From Chitinophaga sp. MM2321 (lineage in GTDB: Bacteria; Bacteroidota; Bacteroidia; Chitinophagales; Chitinophagaceae), in contig NZ_OZ035533.1 of assembly GCF_964033635.1 (NCBI RefSeq), positions 1,240,001-1,304,000 of the forward strand: 64,000 nt of DNA. The letters are read 5' to 3'. Positions 46,415 to 53,826 of the stretch are shown piece after piece. A program made the position numbers and the translations under genes. Position 1 is the stretch's first letter, and every line of letters starts with the position of its first letter. Under the pieces are notes generated by a model that saw nothing but the letters and a program-made list of their open reading frames with translations, was not told where the DNA came from and did not search any database.

Positions 46415-46468
46415 TCTAATTTTAACAAGATAATTGGTTTTTGTTCGATTATCTTATTAAAATTAGAC
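46414..46468. repeat. 55-nt imperfect inverted repeat, copy B upstream of abiE
   Basis: Arms 46414-46435 and 46447-46468 pair at 20 of 22 positions with the same 11-nt loop length as copy A, ending 8 bp before the AbiEi-type ATG. The two copies share most of their sequence, including GTCTAATTTTAA, TTCGATTATCTTAT and AAATTAGAC. Confidence 0.85.
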
Positions 46469-46476
46469 ATTTTAGT

Positions 46477-47115
46477 ATGACTACAAACCAGGCCATACAA
46501 TCTTATACCGGACAACTTTTGACACATCAGCTATTGATGTCCATATTAAAGGATTACAAAAGGCCTAATGATAAGATTCATGCACTACTTGATGAGGGTG
46601 TTTTAACATCTGTTAAAAGAGGCGTCTATATTGTGGGACCGGCATTACAATCGAAAAAGCCGGAATCATTTCTTTTAGCCAATCATATTTTAGGTCCCAG
46701 CTATGTTTCTTTAGATACTGCATTGTCTTATTACGGATTAATTCCTGAACGTGTATTTGAGATTTCTTCTATGACTACTAAAGCTGCCAGGAAATTTACA
46801 ACACCAGCAGGTATGTTTGCCTATTACCGGTTGTCATTACCCTATTATGCTTTTGGTATCCAGCGGGTAAAATTATCAGACGATCAATACGCACTGGTAG
46901 CATCACCGGAAAAAGCACTGTGTGATAAAATAGTTACAACCCCCGGGGTAAAATTAAGAAGCCGGATCAATGTGCTTAATTATTTACTGGAAGATCTGAG
47001 AATGGAGGAAGATAGTGTCAAAGAACTAAATACAAATAGCATACAGGATTGGTTACCAGATGCTCCTAAAAAGGATAGTTTATTGATGATGATTAAAACA
47101 ATCAACAGCTTATGA
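46477..47115 (+). CDS. abiEi: AbiEi-type antitoxin / transcriptional regulator
   Basis: A 212-residue protein matching the AbiEi antitoxin family of type IV toxin-antitoxin systems. The N-terminal winged helix-turn-helix is followed by VLTSVKRGVYIVGP, the conserved SYVSLDTALSYYGLIPE and the late ASPEKALCDKI typical of AbiEi C-terminal domains. It should repress its own operon and counteract the AbiEii nucleotidyltransferase. The ATG at 46477 is chosen because it follows repeat copy B; a TTG at 46441 lies inside that repeat. It overlaps the toxin gene by 4 bp (ATGA). Confidence 0.88.
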   Translation: MTTNQAIQSYTGQLLTHQLLMSILKDYKRPNDKIHALLDEGVLTSVKRGVYIVGPALQSKKPESFLLANHILGPSYVSLDTALSYYGLIPERVFEISSMTTKAARKFTTPAGMFAYYRLSLPYYAFGIQRVKLSDDQYALVASPEKALCDKIVTTPGVKLRSRINVLNYLLEDLRMEEDSVKELNTNSIQDWLPDAPKKDSLLMMIKTINSL

Positions 47116-47969
47116 TAAAAGAGTGGCTGGAATCATATAAGCCTGCAAACAAAGAAGAAGCTTTGCAGGCCCTGCGTGAAATCATGCAGGAAATTGCCCT
47201 TGCAGGTTTGCAGCGTGCCGGCTTTTTTGAGAAAGCAGCTTTCTATGGGGGAACTGCACTACGTATCTTTTATGGTCTGAATCGTTTTTCAGAAGATCTT
47301 GATTTTTCGCTCCTGGAAGTGAATCCCGGCTTTTCTCTGGATAAATATCTTGATGCCATCGTTATTGAATTTGCAGCTTTAGGGATGAATGTGTCTGTCA
47401 GAGAGAAACAAAAAACAAATCAGCATAATAATATTGAATCGGCATTTTTAAAATCTGAAACCATTTGGAAGGAATTGATTCTGGAAGACATTATTCCTCA
47501 GAACGGGCTTGATCAGAAAGCAAATATCAAAATAAAACTTGAAGTTGATACTGCGCCTCCTTTAGGCTTTGAAACGGAAGAAAGGTTATTGTTGAAACCT
47601 TTCTCTTTTTATGTAAAGTGCTTTACTGTTGCAGATCTTTTTGCCGGTAAAATGCATGCATTGTTATTTCGTAAATGGAAGAACAATGTAAAGGGCCGGG
47701 ACTGGTACGATATGGAATGGTACATCAAAAAAGGTATTTCCTTAAACCTGAAGCACTTTCTGTTAAGAGCAAAGGATAGTGGTGACTGGAATAAGGATAC
47801 GATTACAGAAGAGGAGTTCAGGGAGCTATTAAGTGTTAAAATAGATACGGTTAATCTTAATCGGGTAAAAGCAGATATCAGTCGTTTTATTCCAGATCCG
47901 GAAGTACTGGATATATGGTCAACGCAGTACTTCCATGACCTGGTCACACAACTAAAAATTAATGTATAG
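47112..47969 (+). CDS. abiEii: AbiEii-type nucleotidyltransferase toxin
   Basis: A 285-residue DUF1814/AbiEii nucleotidyltransferase. GGTAL (46-50) and FSEDLDFSL with metal-binding D62 and D64 form the active site, and FAGKMHALLFRKWKNNVKGR followed by DWYD is the family's second conserved block. AbiEii-type toxins stop growth, in studied relatives by transferring nucleotides to tRNA, and can abort phage infection. It is coupled to the antitoxin by a 4-bp overlap. All visible motifs are intact, so the pair looks functional. Confidence 0.9.
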   Translation: MIKEWLESYKPANKEEALQALREIMQEIALAGLQRAGFFEKAAFYGGTALRIFYGLNRFSEDLDFSLLEVNPGFSLDKYLDAIVIEFAALGMNVSVREKQKTNQHNNIESAFLKSETIWKELILEDIIPQNGLDQKANIKIKLEVDTAPPLGFETEERLLLKPFSFYVKCFTVADLFAGKMHALLFRKWKNNVKGRDWYDMEWYIKKGISLNLKHFLLRAKDSGDWNKDTITEEEFRELLSVKIDTVNLNRVKADISRFIPDPEVLDIWSTQYFHDLVTQLKINV

Positions 47970-47973
47970 CACT

Positions 47974-48879
47974 TTATTGCGTTGAGTCCAGGAACGCTTC
48001 AATCATCGCAACAGTCAAGGTGCGTAGCTGACTGTCTTTTTCCGCTACAGTTATTTCACCGATATAAGCACCATGACCACCTGGCAAAATAGCAAGCCGG
48101 CCATGTGGCAGCAATCTGTACATTTCCACGGCGTGTTCCGGGCGGACGATATCCTGATCACCTATGAGTATCATTGTCGGCGCTTTGATGGAGCGGATAT
48201 CACTATCCGGCCAATCCTTAAACGATAACACGCGTTGCCGGTCCTTATCATGCATGGCTGATAAGCCTTTGGTGTCAGGATTAATGCGGAGGTAAGCATC
48301 TTTTAATTGTTGTGGCATATTGTCAAGGGTAGCCTGTTGCATAAACGTCCACAATTGTGGATAAGCTCCATCCCTCTTATAAAAAGCAGATGCTACTACC
48401 AGTTTACGTACAATGTCCGGATGACGAATACCTATTTGCATGGCCGTACTCCCGCCATTACTGAAGCCAAAAAAATCGGCGTTTTTGATATGCAGTTGTT
48501 GTAATAAGGCAGCCACATCATCCGCATCCTGTTCAAAACTCAATGGCCGATCTATGTCGGCGGTATGCCCATGCGCCTGTAGTTCAACTGCAATGACCTG
48601 TCTGCTTTTTGCGAATAAGGGTAATACCTTTCCGAAGGTGGTGGTAATGGTAGAACCGCCACCATGAATGAGTACCAACGGATTGCCTTTGCCATGGATT
48701 TCGTAATACATTTTCAGACCGTTAATCGTCGCATAACCGCTGGTACTATCCGTACTTTCCTGCTTTTTTTGACTGGCTGATTCATTTGGTGCGTTACATC
48801 CCATCATGCAGGTTGCTATGATAAATGAAAAGAATAGCAATAAAACGGTGAGTGTTGTTTTCCCGGATGTTTTTTTCAT
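47974..48879 (-). CDS. Alpha/beta hydrolase lipoprotein
   Basis: A 301-residue exported hydrolase with signal MKKTSGKTTLTVLLLFFSF and a Cys in CMMGC. LVLIHGGGS is the oxyanion region, the nucleophile Ser lies in FGFSNGGS, the acid in IGDQDIV and the His in LPGGHGAY. The substrate is unknown; the family includes proline iminopeptidase-like and haloperoxidase-like esterases. The ATG at 48879 was preferred to the longer frame (48936) because it gives a lipoprotein signal. It lies 2 bp after the SRPBCC gene stop, in an operon with it and an ArsR regulator. Confidence 0.85.
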   Translation of the reverse strand: MKKTSGKTTLTVLLLFFSFIIATCMMGCNAPNESASQKKQESTDSTSGYATINGLKMYYEIHGKGNPLVLIHGGGSTITTTFGKVLPLFAKSRQVIAVELQAHGHTADIDRPLSFEQDADDVAALLQQLHIKNADFFGFSNGGSTAMQIGIRHPDIVRKLVVASAFYKRDGAYPQLWTFMQQATLDNMPQQLKDAYLRINPDTKGLSAMHDKDRQRVLSFKDWPDSDIRSIKAPTMILIGDQDIVRPEHAVEMYRLLPHGRLAILPGGHGAYIGEITVAEKDSQLRTLTVAMIEAFLDSTQ

Positions 48880-48881
48880 TA

Positions 48882-49376
48882 CTATGCTGATTGGTTTGAA
48901 ATGAGTGCTTCCAGCCGGTTTAGCATGAGGAGCCAACCCTGGTAAGCACCTGTTTGTTTTGCATCTTTTTCTGACATGGTCTGATGCAGGGTAAGTTCAG
49001 TTTTATTGCCGTATTCGGTAAACGTGACTGTTAAAATAGTTGCTGCCGGCAACGCAGCACTTTTACCAACATCAACAGGCTCCACGGTGTTGCCTTGTTC
49101 ATCCGTAATAACGATGGTATATACCAGCCGTTCAGGCGCAACAACTTCCAGGTAGACGCCTTTGCACCAGCAATCACCATGTATAGGGGAGTGGATGCAG
49201 GAATGGAAAGTGCCTCCTTTTTGTACATCAATACTTTTAAAAGAGATGGTGCAATCGTCGGGAGCGAACCAACGCAATAATTGCTCGGGTTCTGTCCACG
49301 CTTTGAATACAAGTTCTCTCGGCGCATTGAAAATATGCGTGATGTTTACTTCATTTTTGGTGTTACTTTTTTCCAT
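48882..49376 (-). CDS. SRPBCC (AHSA1-like) domain protein
   Basis: A 164-residue START-like protein of the AHSA1/CalC group: THIFNAPRELVFKAWTEPEQ, LLRWFAPDDCTISF, DVQKGGTFHSCI, ERLVYT and HQTMSEKDAKQTGAYQGW. These small hydrophobic-cavity proteins are commonly paired with ArsR regulators; their ligands are mostly unknown. The start at 49376 overlaps the ArsR gene by 14 bp; an ATG at 49403 is possible. Confidence 0.88.
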   Translation of the reverse strand: MEKSNTKNEVNITHIFNAPRELVFKAWTEPEQLLRWFAPDDCTISFKSIDVQKGGTFHSCIHSPIHGDCWCKGVYLEVVAPERLVYTIVITDEQGNTVEPVDVGKSAALPAATILTVTFTEYGNKTELTLHQTMSEKDAKQTGAYQGWLLMLNRLEALISNQSA

Positions 49377-49704
49377 CTTTTTTGGTTTTGGTTTGTACTT
49401 CATTCAGGTAATTATCAAGCGCATTAAACCTGGATTTCCAATGCTCTGAGTACTGTGCTACCCAGTCGGCCACCTCGTGGAGTTTTTCAAGCTTTGCTTC
49501 ACAATATCTTTCCCTGCCTTTCTGCCTGATAACGATGAGTTCACACTCGGTCAGTATTTTTATATGCCTGGAAACGGCCTGCCGGCTGATGTCAAAGGTT
49601 TCTGCTATCGCATTCAGGTTTAATGGCTGTTGCGCTATCTGCGCTATTATTTCGCGCCTGGTCGGATCGGCAATGGCCTGGTATACGTCTCGTCTTATTA
49701 TCAT
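49363..49704 (-). CDS. ArsR-family transcriptional regulator
   Basis: A 113-residue winged-helix protein: VYQAIADPTRREIIAQIAQQ, LNAIAETFDISRQAVSRHIK and ILTECELIVIRQKGRERYCE. No metal-binding Cys cluster is seen, so it is the ArsR type that accompanies SRPBCC proteins rather than a metal sensor. The ATG at 49704 removes a non-conserved 11-residue extension. It should control its own three-gene operon. Confidence 0.9.
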   Translation of the reverse strand: MIIRRDVYQAIADPTRREIIAQIAQQPLNLNAIAETFDISRQAVSRHIKILTECELIVIRQKGRERYCEAKLEKLHEVADWVAQYSEHWKSRFNALDNYLNEVQTKTKKDGKK

Positions 49705-49934
49705 TATGCAATCATTTCGTTGCAAATATATATGCAATCATCTGGTTGCCCAAATATTTTTTTGAAATGGCTTATTCGAATGGAAGAATATGTGAGGCTG
49801 AATGCTTGTTCAGCAAGATTTTACTTTGGGTGAGAAATTTTACAGAAATGAATAACCCTACCGGAAAACGAATAAATGTATTATTTTAGGAAAGAATTGA
49901 TTTCTTATCGTCATTATTACTAAATATTACTACC

Positions 49935-50852
49935 ATGAATATTTCCAGGAGGAGCTTTTTGATGAAAAGCACATTTGCGCTGGCTGGCACCACCCTTTTG
50001 TCGCGGCAACTTTTTGCTATGGAGCGGAAAAGGGAAGTTATGGGTATCCAGTTGTATTCTATCCGGGACGATATGAGTAAAGCGCCGCTGCCTACCTTAA
50101 AGCTACTGGCAGAGATGGGATATAAAAACGTGGAACATGCCAATTATGTAAACAGGAAGTTTTACGGTTATGGCGCCAAAGATTTTAAAAGAATCCTGAA
50201 TGATCTTGGACTGACCATGCCCAGCGGCCACACCGTCATGGGCAAACAGCACTGGGATGCTGCAAAAAAGGATTTTACGGATGAGTGGAAGTACACTGTT
50301 GAAGATGCGGCCATCATGGGTCAGAAGTTTGTGATCAGCCCCTCGCTGGATGGGAGCATGCGCAAAAATTACGACGACTTTATGGGCTATATGAACGTTT
50401 TCAATAAAAGCGGTGAACTGTGCAAAAAATCGGGGATGAAATTTGGTTATCATAACCATGATTTTGAGTTCAGCGAAGAATTGAACGGGCATAAGCTTTT
50501 TGATCTTATCCTGGAAAATACAGACCCTTCACTGGTAGCCCAGCAGCTGGATATTGGCAATATGTATCATGCCGGCGGTATGGCGCTGGATGTCATGAAG
50601 AAATATCCGGGCAGATTTGAACTGATGCACGTGAAAGATGAAATCAAAGCAGCTACAAAAGGAGAGATGGGAGGAGCATATGAAAGTACGGTGCTGGGCA
50701 AAGGTATCATCCCGGTAAAAGAAATAATAGACCTTGGCAGAAAATCCGGCGGTACGAAATATTTCATTATTGAACAGGAATCTTACCAGGATATAACCCC
50801 ACTGGAATCTGTAAAACAAGACCTGGCCGTTATGAAAAAATGGGGATATTGA
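49935..50852 (+). CDS. Secreted sugar phosphate isomerase/epimerase-like TIM-barrel protein
   Basis: A 305-residue xylose-isomerase-like TIM barrel. The N-terminal SRRSFLMKSTFALAGTTLL is a twin-arginine-type signal. The barrel begins MGIQLYSIRDDM and keeps metal-site residues in KFGYHNHDFEF, QQLDIGNMYHAGG, LMHVKDE and IIEQESY. Exported members are common in Bacteroidota and Planctomycetota; their reactions are largely unknown but probably act on sugars or inositols. It stands alone, with a terminator 37 bp after its stop. Confidence 0.88.
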   Translation: MNISRRSFLMKSTFALAGTTLLSRQLFAMERKREVMGIQLYSIRDDMSKAPLPTLKLLAEMGYKNVEHANYVNRKFYGYGAKDFKRILNDLGLTMPSGHTVMGKQHWDAAKKDFTDEWKYTVEDAAIMGQKFVISPSLDGSMRKNYDDFMGYMNVFNKSGELCKKSGMKFGYHNHDFEFSEELNGHKLFDLILENTDPSLVAQQLDIGNMYHAGGMALDVMKKYPGRFELMHVKDEIKAATKGEMGGAYESTVLGKGIIPVKEIIDLGRKSGGTKYFIIEQESYQDITPLESVKQDLAVMKKWGY

Positions 50853-50886
50853 TATCACATAATTAAAAGATAAACAAGTATTTTTT

Positions 50887-50913
50887 AGAGCCTCAATTTT
50901 ATATTGAGGCTTT
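50887..50913 (+). terminator. Intrinsic terminator
   Basis: GCCTCAAT (50890-50897) pairs perfectly with ATTGAGGC (50903-50910) around a TTTAT loop, extended by A-T pairs and followed by TTTTCGTTT. It sits downstream of the TIM-barrel gene and may also serve the convergent HExxH gene in reverse. Confidence 0.75.
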
Positions 50914-50963
50914 TCGTTTATGGGTAATCGTTAGCGGATATTTTTTATTTGTTTGTACTGTTT

Positions 50964-51479
50964 TTAATCCCGCAACCACTTTACCATATGTGGATAAGCG
51001 GGTACTTTTAAACGTTGTGCCCTTTTCTCGTTGAAGGTGAGTCCAATTCTTTGCAGCATTGCCAGGCCGATATATTCTTTCTTGCTGCAACTTTCTGTGA
51101 TATAGCTGCTACCATCCCTGTACCCCTCTTCATGAAAAACAAAGCCGGGATCTATCTCTAAATAAATGGAAGCTGCATAGGACCAGGCAATGGCCATCAT
51201 TTCCTCGGCTTCTCTATCAGTTCTCTGTATGATGCATTTTTCTGTCAGATTATGACGGTCTCCTGCGGGAACTACCGCAATATGCCCTGCCTCATGTAAA
51301 ATATCTCCCGGATGCTGAAGGCCATCCCTGTCAATGATGATGACGCCATTCTTTATTAAAAGCCCCGGTAGAAAGCCATCATCGCCGATTGTTCTGAAGG
51401 TGGTTTGAATACCAATGGTGTGCAAAAAATCAATACATTTATCGAACTTAATCATTTCCTCATAATCCATATCGTTCAT
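50964..51479 (-). CDS. HExxH zinc-peptidase-like protein, unknown family
   Basis: A 171-residue soluble protein with a zincin-type motif HEAGH (H62, E63, H66) in GDILHEAGHIAVVP, which resembles the ImmA/IrrE type of small metallopeptidase. No signal peptide is seen. A possible third ligand lies further on among several acidic residues (DREAEEMMAIAWSY). The C-terminal half (KKEYIGLAMLQRIGLTFNEK) is not known to me. It stands alone, with no phage or regulator gene beside it, so its target cannot be inferred. Confidence 0.72.
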   Translation of the reverse strand: MNDMDYEEMIKFDKCIDFLHTIGIQTTFRTIGDDGFLPGLLIKNGVIIIDRDGLQHPGDILHEAGHIAVVPAGDRHNLTEKCIIQRTDREAEEMMAIAWSYAASIYLEIDPGFVFHEEGYRDGSSYITESCSKKEYIGLAMLQRIGLTFNEKRAQRLKVPAYPHMVKWLRD

Positions 51480-51686
51480 CTTCTCGTTTTATTTAACTCC
51501 TGTAACGGGTACTGCAGCTGTGCGGAGTAGTGTGATCATATATCTCCTTTGGCTCATTATTGGGTTCCCGAAGCGTTGAGCATGGAGGGTGCGCTAAGGG
51601 ACAAAGGTATCCAATTGTACGCTATGATACCTCATTGGCTTCCTGTTGAAGGGATAGAATAGGCTTAATGCCCCGATGAAAAAGTT

Positions 51687-51724
51687 ATTTATTTGCGATA
51701 TTGTGCGAAATCGCATTTATTTGC
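51687..51724 (+). promoter_or_regulatory. Candidate operator: direct and inverted repeats before the MFS/DeoR genes
   Basis: ATTTATTTGC occurs twice (51687-51696 and 51715-51724). Between them lies TGCGAT-N10-ATCGCA (51694-51715), with a nested GCGA-AA-TCGC (51705-51714). This sits 28 bp before the MFS start and is a plausible binding site for the DeoR-type regulator encoded after it. The rest of 51480-51751 shows nothing recognisable. Confidence 0.45.
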
Positions 51725-51751
51725 ATTGTAATTTATATAAATTATCAGCAA

Positions 51752-52927
51752 ATGGGAATAACGGACAGCACAATAAAAGCAAGTAAAGCAACAAAAGCTA
51801 TTTTCCTGGTATGCGGTCTGGGGATATCCAGCTGGGCGCCTATGGTTCCTTATGCGAAAGACAGGTTGCACCTGAATGATGCCAATTTAGGGCTGCTGCT
51901 CTTGTTATTGGGTGGCGGGGCCATCACCATGATGCCACTCAGTGGTGTGCTTGCACATCGATATGGAAGCCGGGTCGTTATCCTTTTTTCCGCATTGCTC
52001 ATGGCAGTTACACTACCCTTATTATTAATCATGACTTCCGTAGTGTGGATGGGCGTTGTGTTATTTGTTTTTGGTTCCGCTGTTGGTACCGTGGATGTAG
52101 CCATGAATACGCATGGCGTACAGGTACAGAACAGGTACGGCAAGCCTGTTATGTCTTCTCTTCACGGACTTTTCAGTGTTGGCGGATTGTTTGGTTCTTT
52201 AGGGCTGGGTTTCCTGATGAAGCTTGGCCTGGAGCCAATTACAGCAGCTATCAGCATCGCTGTTTTACTGGTTTTAATTGTATCATGGAAATATACTTCC
52301 CTGTTTGATCACGCCACAGAAAAGGCGGTCATCAGCGAATTCTCTTCAGATAATGGCGATACAGCCACTACTTCTTTCTCCTGGTTGACAGGCGGGGTTC
52401 TTTTTTTAGGAGCGATGTGCTTCGCAGTCTTTCTTGCGGAAGGAACGATGCTGGATTGGAGCGCCGTTTTTCTTCGTGAAAACAGGGGCATCGAAGAAGA
52501 GCTGGCGGGTGTTGGTTATGCGGCCTTTTCAATCGCCATGGCTACCATGCGTTTGTTGGGAGATAAACTTGTTGCCCGTTTGGACAGCAGAACGGTAGTT
52601 GTTGCCGGAAGCCTGGTGGCTGCTGCCGGTATGTTTTTGGCTGTTTCTACTCCGTGGATGATAACAGCTTTACTGGGTTTTGTATTACTGGGATTAGGCG
52701 CTGCCAATATAGTTCCTGTTTTTATTAGTGAAGGAGGCCGGTTAAAAGACGTACCGGCGACGGTTGCTATTCCGGCGATTACCACAATAGGCTATGCCGG
52801 CCAATTGGCAGGACCTGCGATACTGGGTTTTATAGCATACCATTTTTCCCTTCCGATAGCACTCAGTTTTAGTGGTCTTTTATTGATAGTAGTAGCCGCT
52901 GCATATGCCTTTAGAAGGAATGTTTAA
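51752..52927 (+). CDS. MFS transporter (YbjJ/sugar permease-like)
   Basis: A 391-residue inner membrane protein with about 12 transmembrane helices. ISSWAPMVPYAKDRL, LNDANLGLLLLLLGGGA, SGVLAHRYGSR, GTVDVAMNTHGVQVQ and SSLHGLFSVGGLFGSLGLG match the YbjJ/fucose-permease-like MFS group. The substrate is unknown. The ATG at 51752 starts a normal cytoplasmic N-terminus; a longer frame from 51701 overlaps the candidate operator. A DeoR regulator starts 23 bp after its stop, suggesting a sugar-related carrier under local control. Confidence 0.87.
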   Translation: MGITDSTIKASKATKAIFLVCGLGISSWAPMVPYAKDRLHLNDANLGLLLLLLGGGAITMMPLSGVLAHRYGSRVVILFSALLMAVTLPLLLIMTSVVWMGVVLFVFGSAVGTVDVAMNTHGVQVQNRYGKPVMSSLHGLFSVGGLFGSLGLGFLMKLGLEPITAAISIAVLLVLIVSWKYTSLFDHATEKAVISEFSSDNGDTATTSFSWLTGGVLFLGAMCFAVFLAEGTMLDWSAVFLRENRGIEEELAGVGYAAFSIAMATMRLLGDKLVARLDSRTVVVAGSLVAAAGMFLAVSTPWMITALLGFVLLGLGAANIVPVFISEGGRLKDVPATVAIPAITTIGYAGQLAGPAILGFIAYHFSLPIALSFSGLLLIVVAAAYAFRRNV

Positions 52928-52950
52928 AATGGTTTAATCTGATTGATATT

Positions 52951-53700
52951 ATGCTAAAGGAAGAACGCTTTGATCATATTCTGGGCCTGCTGAAACAAGA
53001 CGGCAAGGTCACGTATGAATTCCTGGCCAGTGATCTGAAGGTATCAGAAGATACCATCAGGAGGGATATTGAAATTCTTCATAGTAACGGATTGCTGTCG
53101 AAAGTACGCGGAGGTGCTATTCCACGATCCGGCAACCCTTTAAATTTTCAGGACCGTTCTGATTACCTGTCGGCAGGAAAAGAAATCATTGCTTTAAAAG
53201 CACTGCAATTTATAAAGAACGGACAAACCCTGTTTATGGATGGTGGTACCACCGTATGCGCTATTGCGGCTTATTTTTTACCTGATATCAGTATCCGGGT
53301 AGTCACCAACAACCAGGCGCTTATTCCCATTCTTACAAAATATAAACAGGTTGAAATGATTGTTTTAGGCGGGACTTATGACCGCAATACGGAAACAACT
53401 ACCGGTGTCAGAACCTGCGAAGAGGTGAAGAAACATGTCGCTGACCTTTACCTGATGGGTACTTGCGCGGTTGAACGTAAATTCGGTATTACAGCAGCTT
53501 TACAACAGGATGGAGAAGTAAAACAAGCGATGCTGCATGCTTCTATGAAAACAATTGCCCTGAGCAACAGCGAAAAGCTGGGGAGCACAGATCATTTTAA
53601 AGTATGTGGTATCGAAGACATTGATGCACTCATCACAGATCTTCCAAGCGATGACAGCAGACTGGATACTTACAGGAATCTGGGCGTTAAACTAATCTAG
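52951..53700 (+). CDS. DeoR-family transcriptional regulator
   Basis: A 249-residue regulator. The N-terminal helix-turn-helix (EERFDHILGLLKQDGKVTYE, LKVSEDTIRRDIEILHSNG, KVRGGAI) is typical DeoR. The C-terminal sensor domain has the sugar-phosphate isomerase-like loops FMDGGTTVCAIAAYF, VVTNNQALIPILTKY and VLGGTYDRNTETTTG. It should respond to a phosphorylated sugar. It is co-oriented with the MFS gene upstream and the DUF4838 gene downstream; either or both could be its targets. Confidence 0.92.
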   Translation: MLKEERFDHILGLLKQDGKVTYEFLASDLKVSEDTIRRDIEILHSNGLLSKVRGGAIPRSGNPLNFQDRSDYLSAGKEIIALKALQFIKNGQTLFMDGGTTVCAIAAYFLPDISIRVVTNNQALIPILTKYKQVEMIVLGGTYDRNTETTTGVRTCEEVKKHVADLYLMGTCAVERKFGITAALQQDGEVKQAMLHASMKTIALSNSEKLGSTDHFKVCGIEDIDALITDLPSDDSRLDTYRNLGVKLI

Positions 53701-53826
53701 TGTCTTGTTCGCTGTAAATAGTGATCCTGATTCCCTTTCATGCATGTTGATATTATCTTATTTATTTAATGGAATTTTATATCTTGTAAAATAAGGTCAT
53801 TGAATAATTAATTGAAACTATACTGC

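Noticed and set aside
46441..46476. Upstream TTG start for the AbiEi-type protein
   Set aside because: It lies inside the inverted repeat copy B; the ATG at 46477 begins the recognisable domain.
46316..46476. Inverted repeats as insertion-sequence ends
   Set aside because: No transposase or target duplication is present; the repeats are tandem-like and placed exactly at the antitoxin promoter.
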